Assembly (NCBI GenBank): GCA_020073465.1
Contig: JAIQFC010000003.1
Coordinates: forward strand, 1 to 64,000
Source: Terriglobia bacterium
Lineage (GTDB): Bacteria; Acidobacteriota; Terriglobia; Terriglobales; Acidobacteriaceae
Reading direction: 5' to 3'
Length of the DNA stretch: 64,000 nt
Within the stretch, counting starts at the first letter, position 1. Each line of letters starts with the position of its first letter. Position numbers and translations under genes: made by a program. The notes beneath the pieces were generated by a model, which searched no databases, had not been told where the DNA came from, and saw only the letters and a program-made list of their open reading frames with translations. Shown here in pieces: positions 13,464 to 21,354 of the stretch.

Positions 13464-15316
13464 TACTTGTCCTTCTTGCGGGCGCGTTTTTCCATCATTT
13501 CGCGCATCTCGCGGCCTAGCTTGGTGCGGTTCATGATGGCTTGCTGCACGATCGAAATCAAGTTGCTTTCGGCGTAATACAGGTTCAGGCCGGCGGCCAG
13601 GTTGAAGAAGATGAAGCCCATCATCAGGGGCATCATCACGGTCATCATCTTCTGCTGGGCCGGGTCCATGCCAGCTTGCGGGGTCATCTTCTGCGTGACC
13701 AGCATGCTGACCACCATGAAAATGGGCAGCAGAAAAATCGGATCGCGGGCCGACAGATCGTGAATCCAGAGCCAGTGGGCATGGCGCAGGTCGAGTGCGA
13801 CGCCGAGCATGCGGTAGTAGGCGATCAGAAATGGAAACTGGATGAGCATGGGCAAGCATCCGCCGGCGGGGTTGACACCTTCTTTCTTATAGAGGGTGCT
13901 GATCTCCTCGTTCATGGGCGCCTTGCGCGGATCTTTTAGGCTGTACTTTTTGTATTTCTCCTGAATCGCCTTGATCTGGGGAGCGATGCGCTGCATCTTG
14001 AGCATCGACTTCATTTGCGTGATGCGCAGCGGTAACAGAGCGACGCTAATGATGAGCGTTTGCAGAACGATGGCCCATCCCCAGTTGGGCACGATGTGGT
14101 TGTAAGTCCACTTCAGCCAGAGGAACAGGGGCTTGGCGATGATGCCCCACCAACCGAAGTCGACGAGGCCGCGGATATCGCGCTTGTCATTCTTGATGGT
14201 AGGAACCGGCACCGCTTCGAGGACGGCCAATTCTTTCGGACCGACATACATGCGCTCGACGGTCGGTCCGTGGAGACTGCCGACAGCAGTACCGACGACT
14301 TCGACGTTGGAGGTTTCTTTGGAGTCGGGTTTGTCGGGATCGCGGGGAACCTGGAGGGAATTCCGCAGGGTGACGGCCGCGGCGCCCGCCGGATCGTCAG
14401 GAATGAAGACCGCGGCGAAATATTGATCGGCGGTAGCGGCCCACTCGAACGGTCCTCGAATCGTGTTCCCGCCACTGATGCTTTTGATGGCGAGACGCGA
14501 AATATAGTCAGGGAAGAAGATATAACCGGTGCGTTCGGTGGAAGCATCGTTGTGGTAGTCGATGCGGCCGGCAGCGTAAGAAGCCGCAGTGACCTGGTCG
14601 CCGAATCCGGAGGGCCACGCAGGAAAAGCGGTAACCTCGCCACCTTTGTAAGTAACGGCGGTTTCGACGTTCACCAAGTAGCTGTGGTCGAAACGGAAAG
14701 ACTTGCGGACGGAGAGATCCGGATCGGAATACTCGAAGGTGATGGAGGCAGGGGCTTTCAGTGTCTGCCCCGCGAGTCCAACCTTGTCCGGGACTACGGT
14801 CACGGTGGTGCCGCGGACTTCGTTCATCCCCGTTTGGGGGTTGGTGCTGGGCACATAGAGCGCGGAGTTGATTCGGTTGCGCAGAGTTTCGTCGTAGGTC
14901 CAGAGGGAGAGCGGGTATCCGTACTTTTGTGAGGCAGCCGGATTGACGAGATCGAGCAGGCCGTTCTGAGCTTCGTTGTCGAATTTCTTGAGGATCCAGG
15001 ATTTGACCTGAGCGCCGCGGTTGGTGAAGGTGATGCGGTAGAGATCGTTCTCGATGACAGTTTCGGTTTCAGCGGCAGCTTGCATGGTGGTTCCGGTGGG
15101 AACGGGAGGAGCGGGGACGACCACAGCAGAAGGCGGTGGCGCTGGAGCGGGTTGCTTCTGCTCCGGCTGGTTTTGGGATTGCGGCGCCGAAGGTTGCGGG
15201 CCGAATTTCTTGAGTAATGGTTGGAAAGCGAGGATGACGACGAACGTGAGGACAAAGACGAGGAGCAGGCGGCGTTCGTTGCCGGGTTCCTGGTGAGGAT
15301 TTTGAAAGTCTGGCAA
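13463..15316 (-). CDS. yidC: YidC membrane protein insertase
   Basis: 617 residues. TM1 (LLLVFVLTFVVILAFQPLL) is followed by a proline/glutamine-rich linker and the large periplasmic beta domain typical of Gram-negative YidC. The insertase core follows (WAIVLQTLIISVALLPLRIT, ...NPAGGCLPMLIQFPFLIAYY) and a basic tail. It inserts and folds inner-membrane proteins with or without SecYEG. The only available start is TTG at 15316: the in-frame stop TAA lies two codons upstream and there is no ATG or GTG before TM1. yidD ends 3 bp upstream. Confidence 0.97.
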   Translation of the reverse strand: MPDFQNPHQEPGNERRLLLVFVLTFVVILAFQPLLKKFGPQPSAPQSQNQPEQKQPAPAPPPSAVVVPAPPVPTGTTMQAAAETETVIENDLYRITFTNRGAQVKSWILKKFDNEAQNGLLDLVNPAASQKYGYPLSLWTYDETLRNRINSALYVPSTNPQTGMNEVRGTTVTVVPDKVGLAGQTLKAPASITFEYSDPDLSVRKSFRFDHSYLVNVETAVTYKGGEVTAFPAWPSGFGDQVTAASYAAGRIDYHNDASTERTGYIFFPDYISRLAIKSISGGNTIRGPFEWAATADQYFAAVFIPDDPAGAAAVTLRNSLQVPRDPDKPDSKETSNVEVVGTAVGSLHGPTVERMYVGPKELAVLEAVPVPTIKNDKRDIRGLVDFGWWGIIAKPLFLWLKWTYNHIVPNWGWAIVLQTLIISVALLPLRITQMKSMLKMQRIAPQIKAIQEKYKKYSLKDPRKAPMNEEISTLYKKEGVNPAGGCLPMLIQFPFLIAYYRMLGVALDLRHAHWLWIHDLSARDPIFLLPIFMVVSMLVTQKMTPQAGMDPAQQKMMTVMMPLMMGFIFFNLAAGLNLYYAESNLISIVQQAIMNRTKLGREMREMMEKRARKKDK

Positions 15317-15319
15317 AGT

Positions 15320-15670
15320 TTAGGTTACCGCTCCATCCCGGGATCCAGCGCTTTGCCCGTGGGCGCAGCGCCTGAAGGCGCGATCATATCGCGCGTTAAT
15401 TTCGGCACGCCTGAAAGGCGTGCCCTGATACGAATCACAATCTTCGTGCTTGACCACTGGATCGTAGCCGCCGCGCACGAAGGGGTGGCAGCGCAGGAGG
15501 CGGGCGATTGCCATTGCGCCTCCACGCAGAACGCCGTAGCGATCAATCGCTTCCAGCGCATATTCGGAGCAAGTGGGAACGTAACGACAGGCGGGCGGGA
15601 ACAGCGGCGAAATCGCCCACTTATAGGCTTGCAGCAAGTGCAGGGTGACGAGTTTGGCGTAATTGCGCAT
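15320..15670 (-). CDS. yidD: YidD membrane protein insertion efficiency factor
   Basis: 116 residues from the ATG at 15670 ([20 protein letters not shown]). The family core [20 protein letters not shown] and [11 protein letters not shown] is complete within the first ~80 residues; the conserved cysteines and the amphipathic N-terminal helix are present. The last ~35 residues are a tail encoded by two perfect hairpins (15368-15381 and 15404-15424) of the dispersed-repeat kind, so the C-terminus has been extended by repeat sequence. It sits between rnpA and yidC as in most bacteria. Confidence 0.93.
   Translation of the reverse strand: MRNYAKLVTLHLLQAYKWAISPLFPPACRYVPTCSEYALEAIDRYGVLRGGAMAIARLLRCHPFVRGGYDPVVKHEDCDSYQGTPFRRAEINARYDRAFRRCAHGQSAGSRDGAVT
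15368..15424. repeat. Hairpin repeats within the yidD 3' end
   Basis: GCGCC-TGAA-GGCGC (15368-15381) and GGCACGCC-TGAAA-GGCGTGCC (15404-15424) are perfect stems with TGAA(A) loops. The pattern G/C arm-TGAA-arm recurs at 48507-48523. Confidence 0.7.
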
Positions 15671-15703
15671 GTTAGAAAAACACAAGATCTAGCTCAAAGC
15701 AGT

Positions 15704-15851
15704 GGGCGAGACCTCGTGCCGTCCCTACGAGACTCTCTCCTTCTTCCTCCGCTACCCAGGGCTTACGCCCTGGGCTAACATCCGCCCCTGCCGGGGCTAG
15801 GATTCGACAGCTCAATCCGCCTCTTTAACCCAAAGTCCTTTTACCCGAAGT
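15704..15851. repeat. Composite repeat B upstream of yidD
   Basis: CTCGTGCCGTCCCTACGAGA, then ACCCAGGGCTTACGCCCTGG, GCCCCTGCCGGGGCTAGG and a tail with CCCGAAGTTCAGCTCT. The same order of parts appears at 20092-20270 and 45523-45670, so this is a mosaic element rather than a single hairpin. Confidence 0.8.
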
Positions 15852-16307
15852 TCAGCTCTGCGACGCCTGCTGCTTCCGTGGCAGCTTCTGTTCTATGACT
15901 ACGAAGGCGCGGGTGACTTCGTTCAGCACGGCCGAGAAGTCTGTCGTGAGTAGCAACTTCTTCGGATTGATCACCACGTCCACGTCCGATGCTGCGGCCG
16001 GACGACAGAGGCGAACGGCCTCGCGCAAACGGCGCTTCATGCGATTGCGCTGGACTGCGCCGCCCAGGGCGCGACCGACCGTAAAACCAATGCGCAGGCC
16101 CGACGCTGAATTCGTCCCGGCTCCCGGTGCTTCCTGGCGCGGTAAATAGAACACTGTCATGGACGTGGAAAAATGGCGGCGGCCTTGTTTGTACACTCGC
16201 TCAAAGTCAGCGTGGCGCAGGAGGCGTGCGGAGCGCGGGAAGCGGCGCTTCTTGCCTCGCGGCCCAACACTGGCGTTTGAATCTCCCTTGGGGGCTACGG
16301 CGCTCAC
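15852..16307 (-). CDS. rnpA: Ribonuclease P protein component
   Basis: 151 residues from a GTG at 16307. The signature RNRMKRRLREAVRL and IGFTVGRALGGAVQ are plain, as is the N-terminal RFPRSARLLRHADFERVYKQ. RnpA binds the 5' leader of pre-tRNA and aids the catalytic RNA. About 25 extra N-terminal residues precede the core. Lies 93 bp after rpmH in the usual rpmH-rnpA-yidD-yidC order; the gap carries a dispersed repeat. Confidence 0.95.
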   Translation of the reverse strand: MSAVAPKGDSNASVGPRGKKRRFPRSARLLRHADFERVYKQGRRHFSTSMTVFYLPRQEAPGAGTNSASGLRIGFTVGRALGGAVQRNRMKRRLREAVRLCRPAAASDVDVVINPKKLLLTTDFSAVLNEVTRAFVVIEQKLPRKQQASQS

Positions 16308-16344
16308 GGCCTGTTTCTTTCCGAATCGCTGGTGCTGGGCGCGG

Positions 16345-16396
16345 GAACGCGGGCGAGGCCCCTTCGGCTTCGCTCAGGGCAGGTCCGCGCCACACA
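16345..16396. repeat. Element E interrupted by repeat A between rpmH and rnpA
   Basis: GCGGGCGAGGC, then CCCTTCGGCTTCGCTCAGGG, then CAGGTCCGCGCCACAC. The flanks match uninterrupted E at 16847-16876. The same nested layout occurs in parB at 3467-3511. Confidence 0.75.
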
Positions 16397-16400
16397 ACTG

Positions 16401-16556
16401 CTATTCCCGGAATCCTGGCTTAACGGAGACCCGCTTGCGCCCCTTGGCGCGACGGCGGGAAAGAACCTTCTGGCCGCCCTGGGTCTTCATGCGCGTGCGA
16501 AATCCGTGCTTCTTGGATCGCTTGCGCCGGTTGGGTTGGAATGTACGCTTGGGCAT
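16401..16556 (-). CDS. rpmH: 50S ribosomal protein L34
   Basis: 51 residues, [20 protein letters not shown] at the start and a basic tail ending VKPGFRE. The T-x-QP-x-R-R/K motif and the GFRTRM core identify L34. AGGAG lies 12 bases upstream of the start. First gene of the minus-strand rpmH-rnpA-yidD-yidC-jag cluster. Confidence 0.98.
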   Translation of the reverse strand: MPKRTFQPNRRKRSKKHGFRTRMKTQGGQKVLSRRRAKGRKRVSVKPGFRE

Positions 16557-16604
16557 GAAAAGTGAGTGCTCCTGATTCGGTCCACGGTGTTAAGGCAAAC
16601 TATG

Positions 16605-16634
16605 AGTATAAATGAGGGAGACGCGTAGTACCAA
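16605..16634 (-). promoter_or_regulatory. Promoter of rpmH operon
   Basis: On the minus strand TTGGTA (16629-16634) and TATACT (16605-16610) are 18 bp apart, ~50 bp upstream of the rpmH start. Confidence 0.6.
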
Positions 16635-17183
16635 GTGGCGGGCCCTCGGACAAATGGTGCACCGTGCTTTTCTTGAGTGTGGGGAGATGCTCGCAAGATC
16701 CCTTCGGCTGCGCTCAGGATGACGCCGGTCTCACCCGGGGCTGGTAGGATCCCATTGACTTCGCTCAGCGTGACAATATGGGCTCACGCTACTATGCGTT
16801 CGCGAGCGCGGTATCTCTCACACCAAGTAAACGCGGTGGAATCGTTTCGCGGGCGGGGGCGTCCGCGCCACACAGTAGCACCACACTGCACAGTGCACGC
16901 GGCAGTTACATGCACGGTACTTGACAGGGCGGTGAATTCGGGTTCTGAATAGGCGTTCGCGGAAGAATTCCAGCCGAAGATTTCCACACGACAAAAAAAT
17001 TTGTGCTAGTATGCCGGACGTTCCAGCTTTCAAAATTCTTTTTCATTTTGTGGCAACCGCGCACGGCAAAACGGGCGCATTCCGCGTACACTTAGGTATT
17101 CAATCCGCTGCTAGGTGAACAGCAGTTTTAAGAACAGGCGCTCTCCAACCAGCCACTGGAGCGCCAGGGCGAGCATTTCATAT
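16635..17183. other. rpmH-dnaA intergenic region: repeats and dnaA leader
   Basis: Two repeat A copies (16697-16724 and 16748-16776) and one E copy (16847-16876) occupy the left half. The right half holds an extended -10-like TGCTAGTAT (17004-17012), the only good promoter candidate for dnaA, and a 7-of-9 match to a DnaA box, ATTTCCACA (16980-16988). No gene is seen. It is a possible oriC segment only on position; box density is low. Confidence 0.4.
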
Positions 17184-18560
17184 ATGTCAGTTCCGACTAC
17201 GACGTTGTCCCCCAATCCGTGGCTGCGCATTCTGGATGCGCTGGAAAAAAAGATCAACCGCCACTCGTACGATACCTGGCTGAAGCCGACGCGTTATAGC
17301 CACTCGAGCGGAGGCGTGCTGTTCGTGCGCGTGCCCACGGTCGAGTTCCGTCACGCCGGTGACAAATATGCGGACTTGATTCAGGAAGCGATCGACAACC
17401 TGGGTCTGGAATTCAATGACGTGAAGTTCGTCACGCCGGAAGACGATCCGGCGGCAACGACGGTGCGGCATGATGGGGGGCTTTCGGCACCGGCGGCGAC
17501 GACGGTCCCACCTTCGCAGTCGCGGTTCGATTGGGACGGCGCGGCGCAGCTGAATCCGCGGTACACCTTTGACGCCTTTGTCATCGGTTCCGGCAACCAG
17601 TTTGCGCATGCAGCTTGCCAGGCGGTGGCGGAGCGCCCATCGAAGGCCTACAACCCGCTGTTCCTGTATGGCGGCGTGGGTATGGGCAAGACGCACCTGA
17701 TGCAGGCGATCGGGCATGAGATCAAGCGGCGGCAGCCGCAGGCGGCGATCTGCTACGTATCGAGCGAGAAGTTCACCAACGACATGATCAACTCGCTGCG
17801 CTACGACAAGATGACCAGCTTCCGGGACAAGTTCCGGGGCGTGGATGTGCTGCTCATCGACGACATCCAGTTCCTGGCGCAGAAGGAACGGACGCAGGAA
17901 GAGTTTTTCCATACGTTCAATGCGCTGCACGAGTCGATGAAGCAGATCGTGATCGCCAGCGACCGCTCTCCGAAGGAGTTGGCGGAGATCGAAGACCGGT
18001 TACGCAGCCGGTTTGAGTGGGGACTGATCGCCGACATTCAGCCGCCGGACCTGGAGACGAAGGTAGCCATCCTGCAGAAGAAGGCGGAGCAGGAGAAAGT
18101 AACGCTGCCGACCGACGTGGCCCTGTATGTGGCGCAGAATATCCGGTCGAACGTGCGGGAGTTGGAAGGGGCGCTGATCCGGTTGGTAGCGCACTCGTCG
18201 CTGATTGGGGCGGAGATTACGCTGCCTTATGCACAGCAGGTGCTGAAGAACTTCATCGACTCGCAGGCGCGGAAGGTGACGATTGAGTCGATCCAGAAGA
18301 CCGTGGCGGAACAGTTTGGGCTGCGACTGGTGGAGATCAAGGCGAAGAACAATTCGCGGGCGATCGTGTATCCGCGGCAGATTGCGATGTACCTGGCCAA
18401 GCATATGACCGAGGCTTCCCTGCCGGAGATTGGGCGGCAGTTTGGGGGCAAGCATCACACAACCGTGCTGCACTCCGTCGAGAAGATTGAAGAGGTACGC
18501 AAGAACGACAAGGATTTGAACAGGTTGCTCAATAAATTGACTGAACAATTGGGTGGATAA
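17184..18560 (+). CDS. dnaA: Chromosomal replication initiator DnaA
   Basis: 458 residues from the ATG at 17184 (MSVPTTTLSPNPWLRILDAL); a GTG at 17115 would add 23 unrelated residues. Domain I is recognisable at 10-40, a short linker follows, and the AAA+ domain has GGVGMGKT (163-170) and VLLIDDIQFLAQK (Walker B). The C-terminal domain IV ends with IAMYLAKHMTEASLPEIGRQ and FGGKHHTTVLHSV, the DnaA-box-binding helix-turn-helix. Binds oriC and opens it for replication. dnaN follows after 304 bp. Confidence 0.98.
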   Translation: MSVPTTTLSPNPWLRILDALEKKINRHSYDTWLKPTRYSHSSGGVLFVRVPTVEFRHAGDKYADLIQEAIDNLGLEFNDVKFVTPEDDPAATTVRHDGGLSAPAATTVPPSQSRFDWDGAAQLNPRYTFDAFVIGSGNQFAHAACQAVAERPSKAYNPLFLYGGVGMGKTHLMQAIGHEIKRRQPQAAICYVSSEKFTNDMINSLRYDKMTSFRDKFRGVDVLLIDDIQFLAQKERTQEEFFHTFNALHESMKQIVIASDRSPKELAEIEDRLRSRFEWGLIADIQPPDLETKVAILQKKAEQEKVTLPTDVALYVAQNIRSNVRELEGALIRLVAHSSLIGAEITLPYAQQVLKNFIDSQARKVTIESIQKTVAEQFGLRLVEIKAKNNSRAIVYPRQIAMYLAKHMTEASLPEIGRQFGGKHHTTVLHSVEKIEEVRKNDKDLNRLLNKLTEQLGG

Positions 18561-18864
18561 ATCGCGGGGATTCGACGTTTTCCACGCAGCAGTCCAATCT
18601 TCCTTCCCATGGGCTGTGAACTTGATGTGGAAGTTGTGAATGGAATGGACGGAATCGGAAACCGGGGCAGGTTGTTGTAGGGAGTCCGCAGAATTCGGGA
18701 CCGATTTCTAACATTAAGGTGCAGGCAGAAAGGCGATCAGAACAGAGGAGTTGGCAAGGATTTCCACTTCTTCGCAGGGCCTACTGTTACTGCTGGTTTT
18801 ATAGGTTTTGCATTTGATATAAGGAAGTAACAGAAGTAGCACGGCAACAGGGGAGACGTACTTT
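18561..18864. other. dnaA-dnaN intergenic region with degenerate DnaA boxes
   Basis: GGTGGATAA (18552-18560, overlapping the dnaA stop) matches TGTGGATAA at 8 of 9 positions and TTTTCCACG (18578-18586) matches TTATCCACA at 7 of 9; TGTGGAAGT (18626-18634) is weaker. An extended -10 TGATATAAG (18815-18823) about 40 bp upstream may serve dnaN. A candidate but unproven oriC. Confidence 0.4.
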
Positions 18865-20013
18865 ATGCCGGTCGAAGCCGCGGTTGCAGCGGGGACGATG
18901 GAGATTACAGTCAGCAAGGCTGAGTTGCTGCGCGAGTTGACTGCCACGCAGGGCGTGGTCGAGCGCAAGACCACGATTCCAATTCTTTCCAATTATTTGT
19001 TTGAGGCAGGTGGAGACCGGTTGTCGCTGACGGCGACCGACCTGGACCTGAGCCTGCGTACTTCCTGCAACGCCAAGGTAAAGAAGGAAGGGTCGTGCAC
19101 GATTCCGGCGCGCAAGTTGCATGACTACGTGAAGCTGCTGCCGGATGCGGATATCACGATCAAGCTGCTGGAGAATCATTGGGTCAGCATCCGGTGTGGG
19201 CGGTCGAATACGAAGATGGTGGGGATGGCGAAGTCGAACTTCCCGAGTCTGCCGGCGTTTCCGACGGCGGGAGTGGTGAAGATTCCGGCGCAAGTGTTGC
19301 GGGGGCTGATTGCACGAACAGGGTTTGCCATTTCGAACGAAGAGTCGCGCTACACACTGAATGGGGCGCTGATGCTGCTGAAGCCGGAGTCGATCACGAT
19401 GGTGGCAACGGATGGGCATCGGTTGGCGCACTGCGAGCGGGCGGGAGAGAAGTTTGATGGCGTCTCCGGCGAGATGAAGACACTGGTGCCGAAGAAGGCG
19501 ATGGATGAGCTGAAGTCCCTGCTGGATTCTACTGACGCGGAGACGATTGAGTTTGCGAAGGATGAGTCGACACTGTTCTTCCGCATTGGGTCGCGGTTGC
19601 TGACTTCGCGGCAGTTGACGGGACAATTCCCGAACTTCGAGGCGGTGCTGCCCAAGGACAACAGCAAGATTGTTCCGCTGAATGCGGATGAATTGAATGC
19701 GGCGATTCTGCGGGTGGCGCAGTTTGCAGATGAGCGCTCGCGGGCAGTGCGCATGAAGCTGGAAAAGGGCGAGTTGAAGATTTCGGCTTCGTCGACGGAG
19801 TCGGGTGAGTCGGAGGATTCGATTGAGGCTCCGTACACTGGAGATGCGCTGACCATTGGATTCAATGCGGCGTACCTGGTGGACTTCCTGAAGGCCGCGG
19901 GATCGAGTGAGGTGCGGCTGGAGTTGAAGGATCCGCAGTCGGCGGGGCAGTTGCGGCCGGCTGAAGGGGATGATTATAAGTACCGGTATATTGTGATGCC
20001 GATGAGAATCTGA
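18865..20013 (+). CDS. dnaN: DNA polymerase III beta clamp
   Basis: 382 residues; GGGGAG lies nine bases before the ATG at 18865, while the ATG at 18898 (MEITVSKAELLRE) is where most DnaN proteins begin and is a real alternative. Three sliding-clamp domains are recognisable, with TTIPILSNYLFEA, ATDGHRLAHCER and the C-terminal end YRYIVMPMRI. Forms the ring that holds polymerase on DNA. Confidence 0.97.
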   Translation: MPVEAAVAAGTMEITVSKAELLRELTATQGVVERKTTIPILSNYLFEAGGDRLSLTATDLDLSLRTSCNAKVKKEGSCTIPARKLHDYVKLLPDADITIKLLENHWVSIRCGRSNTKMVGMAKSNFPSLPAFPTAGVVKIPAQVLRGLIARTGFAISNEESRYTLNGALMLLKPESITMVATDGHRLAHCERAGEKFDGVSGEMKTLVPKKAMDELKSLLDSTDAETIEFAKDESTLFFRIGSRLLTSRQLTGQFPNFEAVLPKDNSKIVPLNADELNAAILRVAQFADERSRAVRMKLEKGELKISASSTESGESEDSIEAPYTGDALTIGFNAAYLVDFLKAAGSSEVRLELKDPQSAGQLRPAEGDDYKYRYIVMPMRI

Positions 20014-20089
20014 GGGCGGGCCGTCCGGGCTAGTGCGCTTCGCGCACAGAGTCTTCTCCACCAATTGATTGGTATGAGCCTTTGTCCGG

Positions 20090-20400
20090 AGGGGCGGAAG
20101 TCGTGCCGTCCCTACGGGACTCGCTCGAGGCGCCACTTTACCCGGCACTTCCGTGCCGGGCTATTGGATGCCGCCCTTGCAGGGCTGGTGTTTGCTGGTT
20201 CCGTTCTACCTCTTCGCCCAAAGTTCAGTTCTCCCACACGCCAAAGTTCAGTTCTCACATACTCTCTGAAGCTCTGATTCATTTTCCAAAACCATCTACG
20301 CATGCCCTTCGGCAAGCTCAGGGCCAGGCCGCGAAGGGCCGATCCGCCGCGGCGCAGAATTGGTTCGTGAGTTTTGCCTCAGCCTGTGAAAGCGTAACCT
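20090..20400. repeat. Composite repeat B and repeat A variant between dnaN and mscL
   Basis: GTCGTGCCGTCCCTACGGGA, then ACCCGGCACTTCCGTGCCGG, GCCGCCCTTGCAGGGCTGG, TCCGTTCTACCTCTTCGCCC and two tandem AAAGTTCAGTTCTC units (20218-20256). The order matches 15704-15851 and 45523-45670, with the middle hairpin swapped (CCCGGCACTTCCGTGCCGGG instead of CCCAGGGCTTACGCCCTGGG). TGCCCTTCGGCAAGCTCAGG at 20302-20321 is an A variant. No gene in 20014-20479. Confidence 0.8.
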
Positions 20401-20479
20401 GAACAAGGCTCCTGGGCTTGACCTGCCGGGTTTCGTGGCTTACAGTGGCGGCCATCTTAGGCTTTGGAAAGGGGCGTGT

Positions 20480-20896
20480 ATGTTAAGCGGATTCAAGAAA
20501 TTCATTCTGCGCGGAAATGTTGTGGATATGGCGGTGGGCGTGGTGATTGGCGCTGCGTTTGGTGGCGTGGTGACGGCGCTGACCACGGACCTATTGACGC
20601 CGCTGATCGCGGCGATTGTGGGCAAGCCGGATTTCTCGGCCCTGCAGTTCACTGTTCACGGGTCGCTGTTTCCCCTGGGACATTTCATCAATGCGGTCGT
20701 TTCATTCTTGCTGATTGCGACGGCGGTCTATTTCTTTGTGGTGACGCCGGTGAATGCGCTGGTGGCGCGGATGCGGAAGGATCCGGCGCCGGCGGATCCG
20801 ACGACGAAGAAGTGTCCGGAATGCCTGAGCGAGATTCCGGTGGACGCGCGGCGGTGTGCGCACTGCACGCATCCGGTGATGGGGAAAGCAGCGTGA
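20480..20896 (+). CDS. mscL: Large-conductance mechanosensitive channel with C-terminal zinc ribbon
   Basis: 138 residues from the ATG at 20480. The N-terminus FKKFILRGNVVDMAVGVVIG and the TM1 and TM2 segments (LIATAVYFFVVTPVNAL) are characteristic of MscL, a pentameric osmotic release valve. After the channel, the usual cytoplasmic helix is replaced by a four-cysteine zinc-ribbon motif (CPECLSEIPVDARRCAHC). The next gene begins inside the stop (GTGA). Confidence 0.95.
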   Translation: MLSGFKKFILRGNVVDMAVGVVIGAAFGGVVTALTTDLLTPLIAAIVGKPDFSALQFTVHGSLFPLGHFINAVVSFLLIATAVYFFVVTPVNALVARMRKDPAPADPTTKKCPECLSEIPVDARRCAHCTHPVMGKAA

Positions 20897-21276
20897 GAAG
20901 TACGCGTCGACATGCGTGGGCGCTGATCGTCCTGCTGATGCTTGTTCCGGTTAGCAGGCTTCCGGGACAGGTGTCTACGCCCCAGAGAGTGCGAGTCTCC
21001 CAGGGTGTTGCCGTAGGCCTGCTTGTGAAGAAGGTAGACCCAGAGTATCCGAAGGAGTTGAAGAAGAAACGAATTCAAGGAATGGTGACTCTGAAGATCC
21101 TGATCAGTAAAGAAGGAGATGTCAGCAAGGTAGAGCCCGTTTCGGGCCATCCGGAACTTGCACCCCTCGCGATTGATGCAGTCAAGCAGTGGAAGTACAA
21201 GCCGTATCTACTGCAGGGGGAACCGGTAATGGCTGAGACCACGGTTCAGGTCAACTTTACCCTCGCTAACGACTAG
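20893..21276 (+). CDS. TonB C-terminal-domain protein, exported
   Basis: 127 residues from a GTG at 20893 overlapping the mscL stop by 4 bp. A signal peptide (ALIVLLMLVPVSRLPGQ) is followed by a TonB/TolA-type C-terminal fold: KKVDPEYPKELKKKRIQGMV, LKILISKEGDVSKVEPVSGH, AIDAVKQWKYKPY. TonB itself has an N-terminal membrane anchor and a proline-rich spacer, both missing, so this is a stand-alone periplasmic domain of the kind common in acidobacteria. Role unknown. Confidence 0.8.
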   Translation: MRSTRRHAWALIVLLMLVPVSRLPGQVSTPQRVRVSQGVAVGLLVKKVDPEYPKELKKKRIQGMVTLKILISKEGDVSKVEPVSGHPELAPLAIDAVKQWKYKPYLLQGEPVMAETTVQVNFTLAND

Positions 21277-21286
21277 GCGCCAGAAT

Positions 21287-21318
21287 CTCCCCTTCTCGCA
21301 GCGTGCGCGAGAGGGGGG
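21287..21318. terminator. Possible terminator hairpin after the TonB-C gene
   Basis: CTCCCCTTCTCGC pairs with GCGAGAGGGGGGA across a 7-base loop. The stem is strong but no T tract follows, so termination is uncertain. Confidence 0.4.
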
Positions 21319-21354
21319 ACCCCTGGCTCTGGGACTGTCGCGTAAGATTAGGGT

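Noticed and set aside
16980-18634. A firm oriC call at dnaA
   Set aside because: Only one 8-of-9 and a few 7-of-9 DnaA-box matches were found, which is near what chance would give.
20464-20892. Longer open frame joining mscL sequence to the TonB-C protein
   Set aside because: The upstream part is mscL read in another frame; the GTG at 20893 with a signal peptide after it is the sensible start.
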